A stretch of 64,000 bases of DNA from Microbacterium ureisolvens (GCF_015278315.1 NZ_JADIJE010000007.1:62001-126000), one strand, 5' to 3'; positions 18,813-27,871 are shown, counted from the stretch's first letter. Notes: generated from the letters alone by a model not told the origin. Program-made: numbers and translations.

Positions 18813-19652
18813 GTGGGTGACGCGATCGTTGTCGGAATTACGGATGCCGCGGTCACGCGTCGCGCGGTCGACTGGGCGGCGCAGCGCGCGGTCGAGAGGC
18901 GGCAGCCGCTCGAGCTGCTCACCGTCGTGGGCGGGGCCGTGGGCGCGGTGGGGGAGGACTCCCTCGTCGATGCGGCGCTCGCCGACGCGCGCGAGCGGGC
19001 GGAGGCCGAGGCATCCCGCGTCGCGTCCCCCGGTCTCGACGTCAGCGTGCGCGTCGAACGGGGGAACCCGGTCGCGAAGCTGCTGGAGGCGTCGACGGAT
19101 GCCGCGCTGCTGGTGATCGGCAGCGACTACCGCGGCCCCGGCTCGAAGTCGGCGCGGGGCGCGCACGGTCTGCGTATCGCGGCCGGCGCCCATTCGCCGG
19201 TCGTGGTGGTGCCCGACGTCGACGTCGCCGGTCGCACCGGGGTCGTCGTCGGGGTCGACGGGTCGCCGATCTCGGAGAAGGCGGTCGCGTTCGCGGCAGC
19301 CGAGGCCGACCGGCTCGGCGAGCCGCTGATCGCGGTGTCGGTGTGGACCCCGCTCGAGGTGCCGCGGAACATGGGTTCGTACCCGGTGCAGTACCTCGAG
19401 AACATGGCGAAGCTCACCGAAGAGGCCCAGTCGCTCGCCCTGGCCGGTCTCAGCGGGCGCTACCCCGACCTGGAGATCCAGCGCCGCGTCGAGAGGGGCT
19501 ACCCGTCGCAGATCATCAACGAGCTGGCAGCGAGCGCCCGTCTTGCGGTGGTGGGGTCGCACGGGCGCGGTGCGCTCGCCCGCTTCCTCCTCGGCTCGAT
19601 CAGCCAGGAGGTGCTGGCGCGGCTCGCGACCGCGACCGCGGTGGTGCGTTGA
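18813..19652 (+). CDS. Tandem universal stress protein (UspA family)
   Basis: A 279-residue protein made of two Usp domains (about 1-140 and 145-279). The second has the complete ATP-binding loop GSHGRGALARFLLGSIS; the first has a degraded one around GSDYRGPGSKSARG. The GTG at 18813 has AGGAG 5 nt upstream and a TAGCCT -10-like box further up. Such proteins bind nucleotides and are induced in stress or stationary phase. It stands alone between glmM and a TetR-type gene. Confidence 0.93.
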   Translation: MGDAIVVGITDAAVTRRAVDWAAQRAVERRQPLELLTVVGGAVGAVGEDSLVDAALADARERAEAEASRVASPGLDVSVRVERGNPVAKLLEASTDAALLVIGSDYRGPGSKSARGAHGLRIAAGAHSPVVVVPDVDVAGRTGVVVGVDGSPISEKAVAFAAAEADRLGEPLIAVSVWTPLEVPRNMGSYPVQYLENMAKLTEEAQSLALAGLSGRYPDLEIQRRVERGYPSQIINELAASARLAVVGSHGRGALARFLLGSISQEVLARLATATAVVR

Positions 19653-19965
19653 CGCCGCGCCCGCGCTGGCCTCGGGGTCGCGCTGACCTTGCGGTCGCAC
19701 TGACCTTGCGGTTGCACTGACCTCGACGGTCCCGCCGACCTCGGCGCACTGGCACCCACCCGTGTTACACGCGTGATTTGAGATATGAGACTTCCAGTCC
19801 CTAGGCTGATCAGGTACGCGGGTCGGGGGGCTCGTGTGCGCGATCTTGCCGGCGGCCCCATGCTGTCGTGTGCGATCTAGTCGGTGCCGGGTTCTGGGGA
19901 CCCGGCACCGCGAACTTCCGCCGGGCGGCCACACCGAGACAACGCGACGAGGCGATAATCGAAGC
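19653..19965. other. 313-bp intergenic region with short repeats and one hairpin
   Basis: Holds three direct copies of a 17-bp unit close to GGTCGCACTGACCTTGC at 19676, 19693 and 19710, and a perfect 11-bp stem CGGTGCCGGGT/ACCCGGCACCG (19882-19892 and 19900-19910) that may terminate upstream transcription or act as an operator. No gene is supported. Confidence 0.7.
19954..19959 (+). promoter_or_regulatory. -10 element giving a leaderless TetR-type mRNA
   Basis: GATAAT ends 6 nt before the ATG, with no ribosome site between. Confidence 0.5.
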
Positions 19966-20727
19966 ATGCGGCATCCAGAACCGCGCACGCGGAGGCCGGC
20001 GGGCGAGACGCGCGCGCTCATGCTCGACGTCGCCGTCGAGCGTGTCCGCTCCGAGGGGCTGCTGCTCGATTACGCCAACATCGAGCTCGAAGATCTGATC
20101 CGAGCGGCGGGCGTGCCACGCTCAACGGTGTTCCGCATCTGGCCAGATCGGATGGCCTTCATCGCCGACCTCGTGCGCGCGCTCTTCGAGGCGGACGACG
20201 GATTCGACACCGGCTTCGACGCCGAGACGCTCGGGATGCTCCAGGCCGCCGTGAGCGACAACGCCGAGGCGCTCCGCACCGCCGAGGGCCGGCAGGCCGT
20301 GCTCCGCGACACGCTCCGGGTCGCGGTCACGCACAACATGGCCGCCGTCGAGAGCACCGTCGCCTGGCGGGCCTACCGCACGATGTCGGCCGCGCTCTCC
20401 AGCGGCGACGCCGTTCCCGGGGGAGACGAGATCCGCGATCTGCTCTCCGAGATCGAGGCGCGCTACCTCGATCGCATGGCGGAGATCTACCAGGGCATCA
20501 ACGGCGCGTTCGGGCTGCGCATGCGCGAAGGGCTGACCGAGCGCGACCTCGCCGTCGCCATCATGGCCATGATCGACGGCATGGGCGACCACCGCCGCAT
20601 CAACCCCGCGATGATCGACGCGCCGCGCGTCGTCACGTTCGGACCTGAGGGACCGCGCGACTGGCACCTCGCGGGCCTCGCCGTGTACGGGGTGTACACG
20701 GCCTTCACCGAGAGCGCCGACGCCTAG
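19966..20727 (+). CDS. TetR-family-like transcriptional regulator
   Basis: A 253-residue protein. The start at 19966 is chosen because it lies 6 nt after a GATAAT box and the upstream open frame is not protein-like. Residues about 15-70 form a TetR-type DNA-binding domain: an N-terminal helix (ALMLDVAVERV), then IELEDLIRAAGVPRSTVF as helix-turn-helix, ending in DRMAFIADLV. The C-terminal 180 residues form a helical ligand domain not matched to a known inducer. No adjacent enzyme or efflux gene reveals its target. Confidence 0.85.
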   Translation: MRHPEPRTRRPAGETRALMLDVAVERVRSEGLLLDYANIELEDLIRAAGVPRSTVFRIWPDRMAFIADLVRALFEADDGFDTGFDAETLGMLQAAVSDNAEALRTAEGRQAVLRDTLRVAVTHNMAAVESTVAWRAYRTMSAALSSGDAVPGGDEIRDLLSEIEARYLDRMAEIYQGINGAFGLRMREGLTERDLAVAIMAMIDGMGDHRRINPAMIDAPRVVTFGPEGPRDWHLAGLAVYGVYTAFTESADA

Positions 20728-20782
20728 CCTGCCACGCGCCGGCCCGCCGTGCGCGCCGGTCCTCGCGGGCCGTGCCGCCGAA

Positions 20783-20788
20783 TAGGCT
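20783..20788 (+). promoter_or_regulatory. -10 element giving a leaderless LacI-type mRNA
   Basis: TAGGCT is followed by GGCCGC and then the ATG at 20795; no ribosome site is present. Confidence 0.5.
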
Positions 20789-20794
20789 GGCCGC

Positions 20795-21862
20795 ATGGCG
20801 GATGTGCCCTCTCGCAGCACGCGGCGCGCCCGCGTCAGCGACGTCGCGGCCGCGGCCGGGGTGTCGCCGACCACGGTCTCGCACGCGCTCAGCGGTGCGC
20901 GAGCGGTCAACGCCGAGACGCGCGAGCGCATCCTCGCGGTCGCGCGCGAGCTCGGCTATGTGCCTGACCGTGTGGCGAGCGGGCTGCGACGCCGAAGGAC
21001 CGGACTCGTCGGACTCATCGGCGACGATCTGGCCGCGACGCCCTTCGCCGGCCGCATCATCGAGGGGGCTCGCCGGGCGGGACTGGAGCGGGACGTGCTC
21101 CTCATGGTGGCCGAGAGCGGCGGCTCCGAGGGTGTCGAGCGCGATCTGATCGCGCGGTTCCTCGCCCAGAGGGTCGACGGCCTGCTCATCGCTCGCATGT
21201 ATCACCAGCGCGTCGCCCGGCCGGAGGCGCCGGACGACGTGCCGATGGTGCTCGTCGACGCGGCGCCCGAGGCGGGGTGGGAGGTCGACGCGGTCGTGCC
21301 CGACGAGGCGCAGATCGCGACGCTGGCCTGCGAGCGACTCGTGAGTGACGGACACCGCGACATCGCCTACGTCGGCACCACCGACGACAGTCGCGCCGCG
21401 CGCGGCCGACTCATCGGCGTACGCTCCGCCCTGGGAGACGTCGGGATCGCGCTCCCGCACGACCGTGTGGAGTTCTGCCCGTCGGACGCCGCGGGAGGAC
21501 GCCTGGCCGGCGGGCGGCTGCTCGACGGTGCCCTACCGCCGACAGCGGTCATCTGCTTCAACGATCAGATCGCGATGGGGGTAATGCAGGCGGCCGCGAG
21601 GCGCGGCATCCGTGTTCCCGAGGGGCTGTCGATCGTGGGCATCGACGATCTGCACCCGGTGGCCGACGCGCTCGACCCGGGACTGACCACGATCGCCCTT
21701 CCCCATGACGAAATGGGCCGTTGGGGGATGACGCGCCTCCTCGACCGCATCGACGGCACCGCGCCGCCGCTCGGCGAGGGGATGCACCTCCTGCGCGGGT
21801 GGCTCGTCGAGCGTGAATCGGTGGCCGCCCCTGCCGGGGATAGGCCGGCCTACCGGCCGTGA
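20795..21862 (+). CDS. LacI-family regulator 1 of the fructan island
   Basis: A 355-residue repressor-type protein. The N-terminal helix-turn-helix is VSDVAAAAGVSPTTVSHALS, followed by the hinge helix (YVPDRVASGLRRRRT) and a periplasmic-binding-like sugar-sensing domain with the usual LICFND-type segment (AVICFNDQIAMG) and IVGIDDLH. It is a paralogue of the regulator at 25.4 kb; both share the TPFAGR segment after the hinge. It converges on the anchored GH32 gene with a 13-bp overlap of ends. It probably senses a fructose-containing sugar, inferred from location. Confidence 0.92.
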   Translation: MADVPSRSTRRARVSDVAAAAGVSPTTVSHALSGARAVNAETRERILAVARELGYVPDRVASGLRRRRTGLVGLIGDDLAATPFAGRIIEGARRAGLERDVLLMVAESGGSEGVERDLIARFLAQRVDGLLIARMYHQRVARPEAPDDVPMVLVDAAPEAGWEVDAVVPDEAQIATLACERLVSDGHRDIAYVGTTDDSRAARGRLIGVRSALGDVGIALPHDRVEFCPSDAAGGRLAGGRLLDGALPPTAVICFNDQIAMGVMQAAARRGIRVPEGLSIVGIDDLHPVADALDPGLTTIALPHDEMGRWGMTRLLDRIDGTAPPLGEGMHLLRGWLVERESVAAPAGDRPAYRP

Positions 21863-23487
21863 CCCTCCCGGGCGACCGGTGCGGCCCGCAGGGGCGTCAG
21901 GCTGGCGTCTGCCACGACGACGGCGTCGCGCGCAGCCTCGATGCGGACGTCCCGTGGACCCGCCGAGCCGAAGGTCGCCATCGTGAGCGCCGCCTGCCCG
22001 TCGCCGGCGAACACCTCGATGGAGGCCGTGTCCACCACGATGTCCAGCGCGATCCGATCCCCTGATGACGTGACGGGCGCCGTGCGGACGGTGCGGTACT
22101 CCGCCGGCATATCGGCGGAGACGGCGTCGGTGTCGCGGGCGACGAAGGCCGTCTGCGCGGCGAAGTCGTAGCCGACGGTGGCGAAGCTGCCGTCGGCGCT
22201 CACGACCTTCACCCGCAGTTCGCCGGCCTCGCTCGACGCGTCCAGCCGTACCCGGTAGGCACCGGATGCGGGGGCCTCCAGCTCCACTGCACGTTCGCCG
22301 CCGATACGCACGTCGTCGATGCGCTCGAGATCGCCCTCCAGCACGGCGAGCTCGGAGGCGGGTGCTGAGCGGAGTTGTGCTCGACCGTGGTCGGACACCA
22401 GCGTGATCTCTCGGATGATCGAGTCAGAGCCGCCGTGCCACTCGTCGGTCGGGAAGTCGCCGGCGTAGGCCCAGTTGTTCATCCAGCCGATGCTGTAGCG
22501 GGTGGACAGCCGCGCGCTCTCGTCGAGCCGCGGGTCGTCCCACGTCACCGCGGCGTAGTAGTCAGGGCCGTGGTCGAGCCACTGGTGGCCGCTCCCGTCG
22601 GCGGCGAATCGCTCGCCGTCCCAGTCGCCGACCCAGTACGCGGTGCCGGTGGTCTTGCTCTCGGCAGCGCCGTTCGCACCGGCCAGGAGCACCCAGCGGA
22701 CGTCGCCGGGATCGCCGTCCGCCGCCATCGGGAAGAGGTCGGGGCACTCCAGCACTCCGAGATCCGTGGTGCGGAAGTCCGAGGTGTAGGTCCACTCGCG
22801 CAGGTTCGGCGATGTGTAGAACCCGATGCGATCGTGCTCGGCGAGCGCCATCACCCAGTGACCGGCCGACTCGTCCCAGAACACCCTCGGGTCGCGCCAG
22901 TCCGCGACACCGGGGTTCTCCATGATGGGGTTGCCGTCGTACGACTCGAAACTGTATCCGCCGTCCTGCGAGACGAACAGCGACTGCCGTTGCACGCCGT
23001 CGACCTGCTGGGTGACGATCGCGACCACCGCTCCTGCGCCGAAGCCCGCCGTCCCCTGATGGTCGACCACCGCGGTGCCCGTCCAGATGTCGCCCAGGCC
23101 ATTGCCGTACTTCTCGATCGCGACGCCCTGGTCCTCCCAGTGGACGAGATCCGTCGACGTCGCGTGGTACCACGCCGTCCCGTTCCCCTCGGGGTAGTCG
23201 GCGTTGTAGAGGTAGTAGTAGTGCCACACCCCGTCGAGGAGGAAGGGCTTCTGCGGATCGTTCATCCAGTCGCGCTCCGGCGTGAGGTGCACTGCCGGCC
23301 GGTGCGGCGAGCGATCGGCGGGGGACTCCTCGGGGGTGCTCGCGGACGGCGATGGTGCGGAATCCGTCCCTCCCCGAGGGGAGAGGGCGACCGCGAGAGC
23401 CACCACGAGCACGATCGCGGCGCCCACTGCCGCCACGAGGACAAGCAGGCGCCGGGGCGCTGCGAATCGGGTGTTCTGCGTGTGCAT
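21850..23487 (-). CDS. Membrane-anchored GH32 fructosidase (levanase/invertase type)
   Basis: A 545-residue protein. Residues 13-36 are a hydrophobic anchor followed by a Ser/Pro-rich linker. The catalytic five-bladed propeller starts with the GH32 nucleophile motif WMNDPQ, continues with WRDP (transition-state Asp) and ECPDLF (acid/base Glu), and ends in a beta-sandwich. The ribosome site AAGGAG precedes the ATG. The reaction is hydrolysis of terminal beta-fructofuranosyl units from sucrose, levan or inulin outside the cell. Exo or endo preference cannot be read from sequence. It lies downstream of levansucrase on the same strand but behind a strong hairpin. Confidence 0.93.
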   Translation of the reverse strand: MHTQNTRFAAPRRLLVLVAAVGAAIVLVVALAVALSPRGGTDSAPSPSASTPEESPADRSPHRPAVHLTPERDWMNDPQKPFLLDGVWHYYYLYNADYPEGNGTAWYHATSTDLVHWEDQGVAIEKYGNGLGDIWTGTAVVDHQGTAGFGAGAVVAIVTQQVDGVQRQSLFVSQDGGYSFESYDGNPIMENPGVADWRDPRVFWDESAGHWVMALAEHDRIGFYTSPNLREWTYTSDFRTTDLGVLECPDLFPMAADGDPGDVRWVLLAGANGAAESKTTGTAYWVGDWDGERFAADGSGHQWLDHGPDYYAAVTWDDPRLDESARLSTRYSIGWMNNWAYAGDFPTDEWHGGSDSIIREITLVSDHGRAQLRSAPASELAVLEGDLERIDDVRIGGERAVELEAPASGAYRVRLDASSEAGELRVKVVSADGSFATVGYDFAAQTAFVARDTDAVSADMPAEYRTVRTAPVTSSGDRIALDIVVDTASIEVFAGDGQAALTMATFGSAGPRDVRIEAARDAVVVADASLTPLRAAPVAREGHGR

Positions 23488-23519
23488 TCGGTCTCCTTCT
23501 CGATGCGGAACGGGGCGAC

Positions 23520-23553
23520 GGATGCCTCGGCACGGGGGCGTGCCGAGGCATCC
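23520..23553 (-). terminator. 15-bp hairpin between levansucrase and GH32
   Basis: Perfect arms GGATGCCTCGGCACG and CGTGCCGAGGCATCC with a GGGG loop, 29 nt beyond the levansucrase stop and 32 nt before the GH32 start. It may be a full terminator or reduce downstream expression. Confidence 0.75.
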
Positions 23554-23582
23554 GCTCGACCGTCGGGTCAGGTCATGTCAGG

Positions 23583-25199
23583 TCAGGGCAGCGGCGTGAC
23601 CTTGCCGCCCGGGTTGACGTTGATGTTCGCGGGGATGTCGGCGTAGCCGCCGAGCCCGCCGTCGCCGTACGAATAGTCGACCGCCGACGAGGCGCCGTCG
23701 ATGTCGATCTTGACGGTCGGCGCGAGCGTGCCGCCGCGGCGGAAGCTCCCCTCGGTGCCGATCGTGTCGATGAACGACTGCACCAGCCCGCCCGGCATCA
23801 CGTAGTGCGAGTACGCCTGGAAGTGCCCGATCGGCTGGTTGAAGTCCGGGGCGAACGGCTGTCCGCCGGCGAAGTTCAGGTTCGTCGGGTTGCCCAGTGC
23901 CAGACCCGAGCCCGAGTTCATCGGCTGGTAGTCACTGCGGATGCCGTCGCCGACGAACCCGTAGACGCCCTCCGGGCCATCGATGCCGTTCGCGAACGTG
24001 CCGCGGTGGCTGATCGTGAAGAGGTAGTACTTGCCATCCTTCATGTAGATCTGCGGACGCTCGGTCTGGTCGGTGACGCAGTTCGCCGACAGGATAGGCG
24101 GCAGGAACTCCCACTCGGTGAGCTCCTTGTTCTTCGCCTTCGCGAGACCGACGTTGCCGATCTGATACGTGGCGCCCGAAGCGTTCACCTGGTCGACCGT
24201 CTCCGTGAAGGGGTCGCCCTCGCGGTAGCCGAGGTCCTCTTCGTTGCAGGTCGCCGTCTCGCGGGGCATGGCGGAGTTGCCCTCGAACACCATGAAGGTC
24301 TCACCGGGGTGAGCCGGGTCCTCGAAGGTGAACGGGTCGCGGAAGTTGAAGAACTCGTTCTGCGCACCGGTCTGGTAGTAGGTGCCATCGGCCTGCAGCA
24401 GGTCGGTGACCTTGTCGAATCCGGTCAGCTTCACGCCGTGCTTGTTGGCGTGCACCTTGCCGACGCTCAGGGCGATGCGCGGGTCGTAAGGCTTGCGGTT
24501 GCTGCCGTCCTCGTTGCGGTAGAACGCGACATCCGTGAAGAACAGCTTGATCTCGCCGCCCTTCGAGATGCGCGCCGAGCCCGACCACTGGGTCTGATGG
24601 CTGTACGACTGGTCGGGGAAGATCTTGCCGGTCACGCCCTCGTCGAAGACGAGGCCGCCGTATGTCCAGCCGCCGTTCTCGGGACGCTCTTCGGCGGGGA
24701 TGCCCGCGGGGCGATAGAAGTATCCGATCTTCGCGAACACGTGGCGCTCGTCGAACACGAGGTTGCGGTCGGCCACCAGCGAGAAGATGATCTCCTGGCC
24801 GTTGACGCTGTACTGATTGGCGTCCTCATCGGTCAGCGGCCACGAGTCCCAGACCCAGACCTCCTCGTTGCTCATGTCCGGGAAGTCCTGCGGGACCGCG
24901 GGCATCGTGAGTTCAACGGGCATCGAGTTCTGCTTCGAGCCCGCGGTCGGGTCCGACAGCCGCTTGAGCTGCCGGGCGTCGGCGCGGGTCCACTTCGCGG
25001 TGAAGTCGTCCTCGGGGGCATAGGCCTGCTGACTGTGAACGGTCGGCTGCGGGCCGTCCTGGAGGTCGGGCAGGGTGCCTGCCGCGGCGGGGGCCGCCAC
25101 GGCCGCGGACGGAAGACCGACCAGGGCGGATGCCGTCACAGCCGCAGCTGCCAGCCCTCCGACGAGGAGGCGCTTGACGCGCTTCGGGGGAGTGTTCAT
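23583..25199 (-). CDS. Secreted GH68 levansucrase/inulosucrase-type fructosyltransferase
   Basis: A 538-residue protein with a signal peptide (basic start, LLVGGLAAAAVTASALVG, cleavage near AVA-AP around residue 36). GH68 landmarks: VWVWDSWPL with the nucleophile Asp, WSGSARI, FRDPFTFEDP with the stabilising Asp, and TERPQIYMKDGKYYLF with the acid/base Glu. The enzyme splits sucrose outside the cell and transfers fructose to a growing fructan, releasing glucose. AAGGAG precedes the ATG. A perfect LacI-type operator lies 25-46 nt upstream of the start. Levan or inulin linkage cannot be decided from sequence. Confidence 0.95.
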   Translation of the reverse strand: MNTPPKRVKRLLVGGLAAAAVTASALVGLPSAAVAAPAAAGTLPDLQDGPQPTVHSQQAYAPEDDFTAKWTRADARQLKRLSDPTAGSKQNSMPVELTMPAVPQDFPDMSNEEVWVWDSWPLTDEDANQYSVNGQEIIFSLVADRNLVFDERHVFAKIGYFYRPAGIPAEERPENGGWTYGGLVFDEGVTGKIFPDQSYSHQTQWSGSARISKGGEIKLFFTDVAFYRNEDGSNRKPYDPRIALSVGKVHANKHGVKLTGFDKVTDLLQADGTYYQTGAQNEFFNFRDPFTFEDPAHPGETFMVFEGNSAMPRETATCNEEDLGYREGDPFTETVDQVNASGATYQIGNVGLAKAKNKELTEWEFLPPILSANCVTDQTERPQIYMKDGKYYLFTISHRGTFANGIDGPEGVYGFVGDGIRSDYQPMNSGSGLALGNPTNLNFAGGQPFAPDFNQPIGHFQAYSHYVMPGGLVQSFIDTIGTEGSFRRGGTLAPTVKIDIDGASSAVDYSYGDGGLGGYADIPANINVNPGGKVTPLP

Positions 25200-25223
25200 T
25201 ACGGGTGCTCCTTGGATGTCGAA

Positions 25224-25245
25224 CCGTGCAAATCGATTTGCACGG
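25224..25245. promoter_or_regulatory. LacI-type operator of the levansucrase gene
   Basis: Perfect 22-bp palindrome with arms CCGTGCAAATC and GATTTGCACGG and the central CG pair typical of LacI operators, just upstream of the levansucrase ribosome site. It shares the core AAATCGATTT with the operator at 25362. Confidence 0.85.
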
Positions 25246-25320
25246 CGACTTCATGTTGACACGACCCGCGACGATCGCGCACATGCGGATCCACGTGCAT
25301 AGAGTTCGCGAAACCCGGAC

Positions 25321-25350
25321 TTGACGTGCCGCCGTCATCGAGTTCATAAT
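25321..25350 (+). promoter_or_regulatory. Promoter of LacI regulator 2
   Basis: TTGACG (25321-25326), an 18-bp spacer and CATAAT (25345-25350). The operator at 25362-25377 overlaps the expected transcription start, which suggests autorepression. Confidence 0.6.
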
Positions 25351-25361
25351 CATGGTCAGCC

Positions 25362-25377
25362 GATAAATCGATTTAGC
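25362..25377. promoter_or_regulatory. LacI-type operator of regulator 2
   Basis: Palindrome TAAATCGATTTA (25364-25375) flanked by an outer G/C pair, with the same AAATCGATTT core as the levansucrase operator, 20 nt before the regulator start. Confidence 0.75.
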
Positions 25378-25396
25378 ACGAGGAAGTGTGGAAGAC

Positions 25397-26482
25397 ATGG
25401 CGAGGGCGCGGATCTCAGACGTCGCGGCGGCGGCCGGCGTCTCGGTGACGACCGTCTCGCTGGTCATGAACGACGTCGAGGCGCGGATCTCCGATGAGAC
25501 GCGCCGTCGGGTCCGTGAGGCTGCGAAGGCCGTCGGCTACGCGCCCAGCTCGGTCGCCCGCGGCCTGCGTACACGCCAGACGCGCACGGTCGGCCTCATC
25601 TCCGACCAGATCGCGACCACGCCGTTCGCCGGCCGCATGCTCGCCGGCGCGCAGGACGCCGCCCGCGAGAACGGTCATCTCGTCTACCTCGTCGACACCG
25701 GCGGAGACCAGGCCATCGAGGGCGAGGCCATCCGTGCGCTGACGGCGCAGCAGGTCGACGCCATGATCTACGCGTGCATGTGGCACCGTGTCGTCGACGC
25801 TCCCGCCGGCCTGCCGGCCCAGGCGGTGTTCCTGGACTGCCGCCCCGCCGACGGCGGTTACCGCAGCGTCGTCCCCGACGATCGCGCAGGCGGGGCGGCC
25901 GCCGTGCGCGAGCTCATCGCGGCTGGGCACCGGCGCATCGCCTACATCGACACCGACGACGGCCCCATCGCCTCAGCACTCCGCCACCAGGGGTACCTCG
26001 AAGCGCTCGGCGAAGCGGGGATCACCGCCGGTCCTGCGTTGCACGTCACCGGCGACACGTCCGCGCACGGCGGTCGCGCCGCGGCGGAGCTCCTCCTGGA
26101 TCTTCCGGAGGCTGAGCGACCCACCGCCGTCTTCTGCTTCAACGACCGCATGGCGGCCGGCGTCTACATCGCCGCGCACCGCCGCGGCCTCGAGATCCCG
26201 CGCGACCTGTCGGTCATCGGCTACGACGACCAGCAGCTCATCGCCGCGGAACAGGATCCCCCCTTGACCACCGTCGCTCTGCCCCACTACGCGATGGGGC
26301 GCTGGGCGATGGAGGTCGCGCTCGGCGTCCGCGCGGAAGGGGATGAGGACGCCACGCACCTGATGGAGTGTCCCGTCATCCGACGAGACTCCGTAGGCCC
26401 GCCGCCGGCGCAAGTCGCCAAACCGAACCGGCGACGGGCTTCACACACCGAGAGGTCGCCACAGGCGGCCACCGATCGATGA
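25397..26482 (+). CDS. LacI-family regulator 2 of the fructan island
   Basis: A 361-residue protein from ATG 25397, chosen because AGGAAG sits 10 nt upstream; the GTG at 25388 would have a 1-nt gap. The helix-turn-helix is ISDVAAAAGVSVTTVSLVMN and the hinge APSSVARGLRTRQT. The effector domain has AVFCFNDRMAAG and SVIGYDDQQL. Two palindromes with core AAATCGATTT, one at its own promoter and one at the levansucrase promoter, are its probable operators. It sits at the head of the transporter operon, starting 42 nt before the binding-protein gene. The inducer is probably a fructose-containing sugar. Confidence 0.93.
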   Translation: MARARISDVAAAAGVSVTTVSLVMNDVEARISDETRRRVREAAKAVGYAPSSVARGLRTRQTRTVGLISDQIATTPFAGRMLAGAQDAARENGHLVYLVDTGGDQAIEGEAIRALTAQQVDAMIYACMWHRVVDAPAGLPAQAVFLDCRPADGGYRSVVPDDRAGGAAAVRELIAAGHRRIAYIDTDDGPIASALRHQGYLEALGEAGITAGPALHVTGDTSAHGGRAAAELLLDLPEAERPTAVFCFNDRMAAGVYIAAHRRGLEIPRDLSVIGYDDQQLIAAEQDPPLTTVALPHYAMGRWAMEVALGVRAEGDEDATHLMECPVIRRDSVGPPPAQVAKPNRRRASHTERSPQAATDR

Positions 26483-26501
26483 CTCACGCGGGCGTGGGTC
26501 A
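26480..26501 (+). other. Hairpin at the regulator/transporter junction
   Basis: TGACTCACGC and GCGTGGGTCA pair with one G.U and a 2-nt loop, at the lacI stop and 22 nt before the binding-protein ATG. It could adjust expression or mRNA stability between the two genes. Confidence 0.4.
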
Positions 26502-26523
26502 CTGACAAAAGGAAACCACAACA

Positions 26524-27813
26524 ATGCGCAGAAGGACTCCGATCCTCGCATCGGCCGGTCTGGTCATGGCCGTCGCCCTGACCGGATGCGGTCAGGCCGG
26601 CCAAGGCGACGACACCACGGCCGACGGCCGCACGAAGCTCTCGATGTGGACCCACTCCGCGGGCAACCCCGCCGAACTGGAGGTCTACGAGCGGATCATC
26701 TCGGACTTCAACGAATCGCAGGACGAGTACGAGGTCGTGCACGAGTCGTTCCCGCAGGGCGCCTACAACGATGCGATCGTCGCGGCCGCGGCATCCGGCG
26801 ATCTTCCCTGCCTGCTGGATCTCGACGGTCCGATCATGCCGAACTGGGCATGGGCCGGTTACCTCCAGCCGCTCGGCCTGCCGACGGAGCTGACCGACTC
26901 GCTGCTGCCGACCGCTGTGGGCGTCTGGGACGGCGAGGTGTACTCGGCCGGCTATTGGGACGCGGCACTGGGGATCTTCGCGCGGAAGTCCGTGCTCGAT
27001 GCCAACGGCATCCGCATCCCGACGACCTCGGAGCCGTGGACGGCGGAGGAGTTCGGCGCAGCGCTGGGCACGCTCAAGGATGCCGGCTACGAGACCCCCA
27101 TCGACATCGGTGCCGAAGACACCGGCGAGTGGTGGCCGTACGCCTACTCGCCCTTCCTGCAGAGCTTCGGCGGCGATCTGATCGACCGCTCGACGATGCT
27201 CACGTCGGAGGGCGTGCTCAACGGGCCGGAGGCGGTTGCGTGGGGTGAGTGGTTCGCCGGGCTGTTCGCCGACGGCTACGCCGGCAACAGCGGCACCGTG
27301 GGCAACCAGGAGTTCATCGACGACGAGGTGGCCCTGAGCTACACCGGCGTCTGGAACGCCGTCGCGGCGCTCGACGCCGTCGGGGACGACTTGCTGATCC
27401 TGCCCCCGCCGGACCTCGGCGAGGGCCCGAAGATCGGCGGCGGCTCGTGGCAGTGGGCCATCTCGTCCGAGTGCGAGGCGGCGGACGGCGCGCGCGAGTA
27501 CCTGGAGTTCAGCTTCCAGGACGATTACATCACCGAGTTCGCCGACAAGCAGGTCGTGATCCCGGCGACGGATGCCGCTGCCCAGGCGTCGAAGTACTTC
27601 GGCGACGACGGTGCACTGCGGCCGTTCGTGGAGTTCTCGCAGGAGTACGCGGTGCTGCGCCCCGAGACGCCCGCGTACGCGGTCATCTCGTCGACGTTCG
27701 AGACCGCCGCGAAGGACATCATGAACGGCGCGGACGTGCAGGAGACCCTCGACCGCGCGGTGTCGGAGATCGACGCGAACATCGCGTCGAACGACGGGTA
27801 CGGCTTCCAGTGA
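26524..27813 (+). CDS. ABC transporter sugar-binding lipoprotein
   Basis: A 429-residue protein with a lipoprotein signal (LTGC, lipidated Cys22) and the fold of family 1 sugar-binding proteins (LSMWTHSAGNPAELEVYERI, later VALSYTGVW and GGSWQWAIS). AAAGGAAA precedes the ATG. It captures sugar outside the membrane for the two permeases encoded next. Substrate is inferred from neighbours (fructo-oligosaccharides, levan- or inulin-derived sugars or sucrose). Confidence 0.93.
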   Translation: MRRRTPILASAGLVMAVALTGCGQAGQGDDTTADGRTKLSMWTHSAGNPAELEVYERIISDFNESQDEYEVVHESFPQGAYNDAIVAAAASGDLPCLLDLDGPIMPNWAWAGYLQPLGLPTELTDSLLPTAVGVWDGEVYSAGYWDAALGIFARKSVLDANGIRIPTTSEPWTAEEFGAALGTLKDAGYETPIDIGAEDTGEWWPYAYSPFLQSFGGDLIDRSTMLTSEGVLNGPEAVAWGEWFAGLFADGYAGNSGTVGNQEFIDDEVALSYTGVWNAVAALDAVGDDLLILPPPDLGEGPKIGGGSWQWAISSECEAADGAREYLEFSFQDDYITEFADKQVVIPATDAAAQASKYFGDDGALRPFVEFSQEYAVLRPETPAYAVISSTFETAAKDIMNGADVQETLDRAVSEIDANIASNDGYGFQ

Positions 27814-27871
27814 TCCACCGCGCCGGCGAGGGCCTCAGTCCCTCGCCGGCGCACCCCGAGAGAGATCTGCC

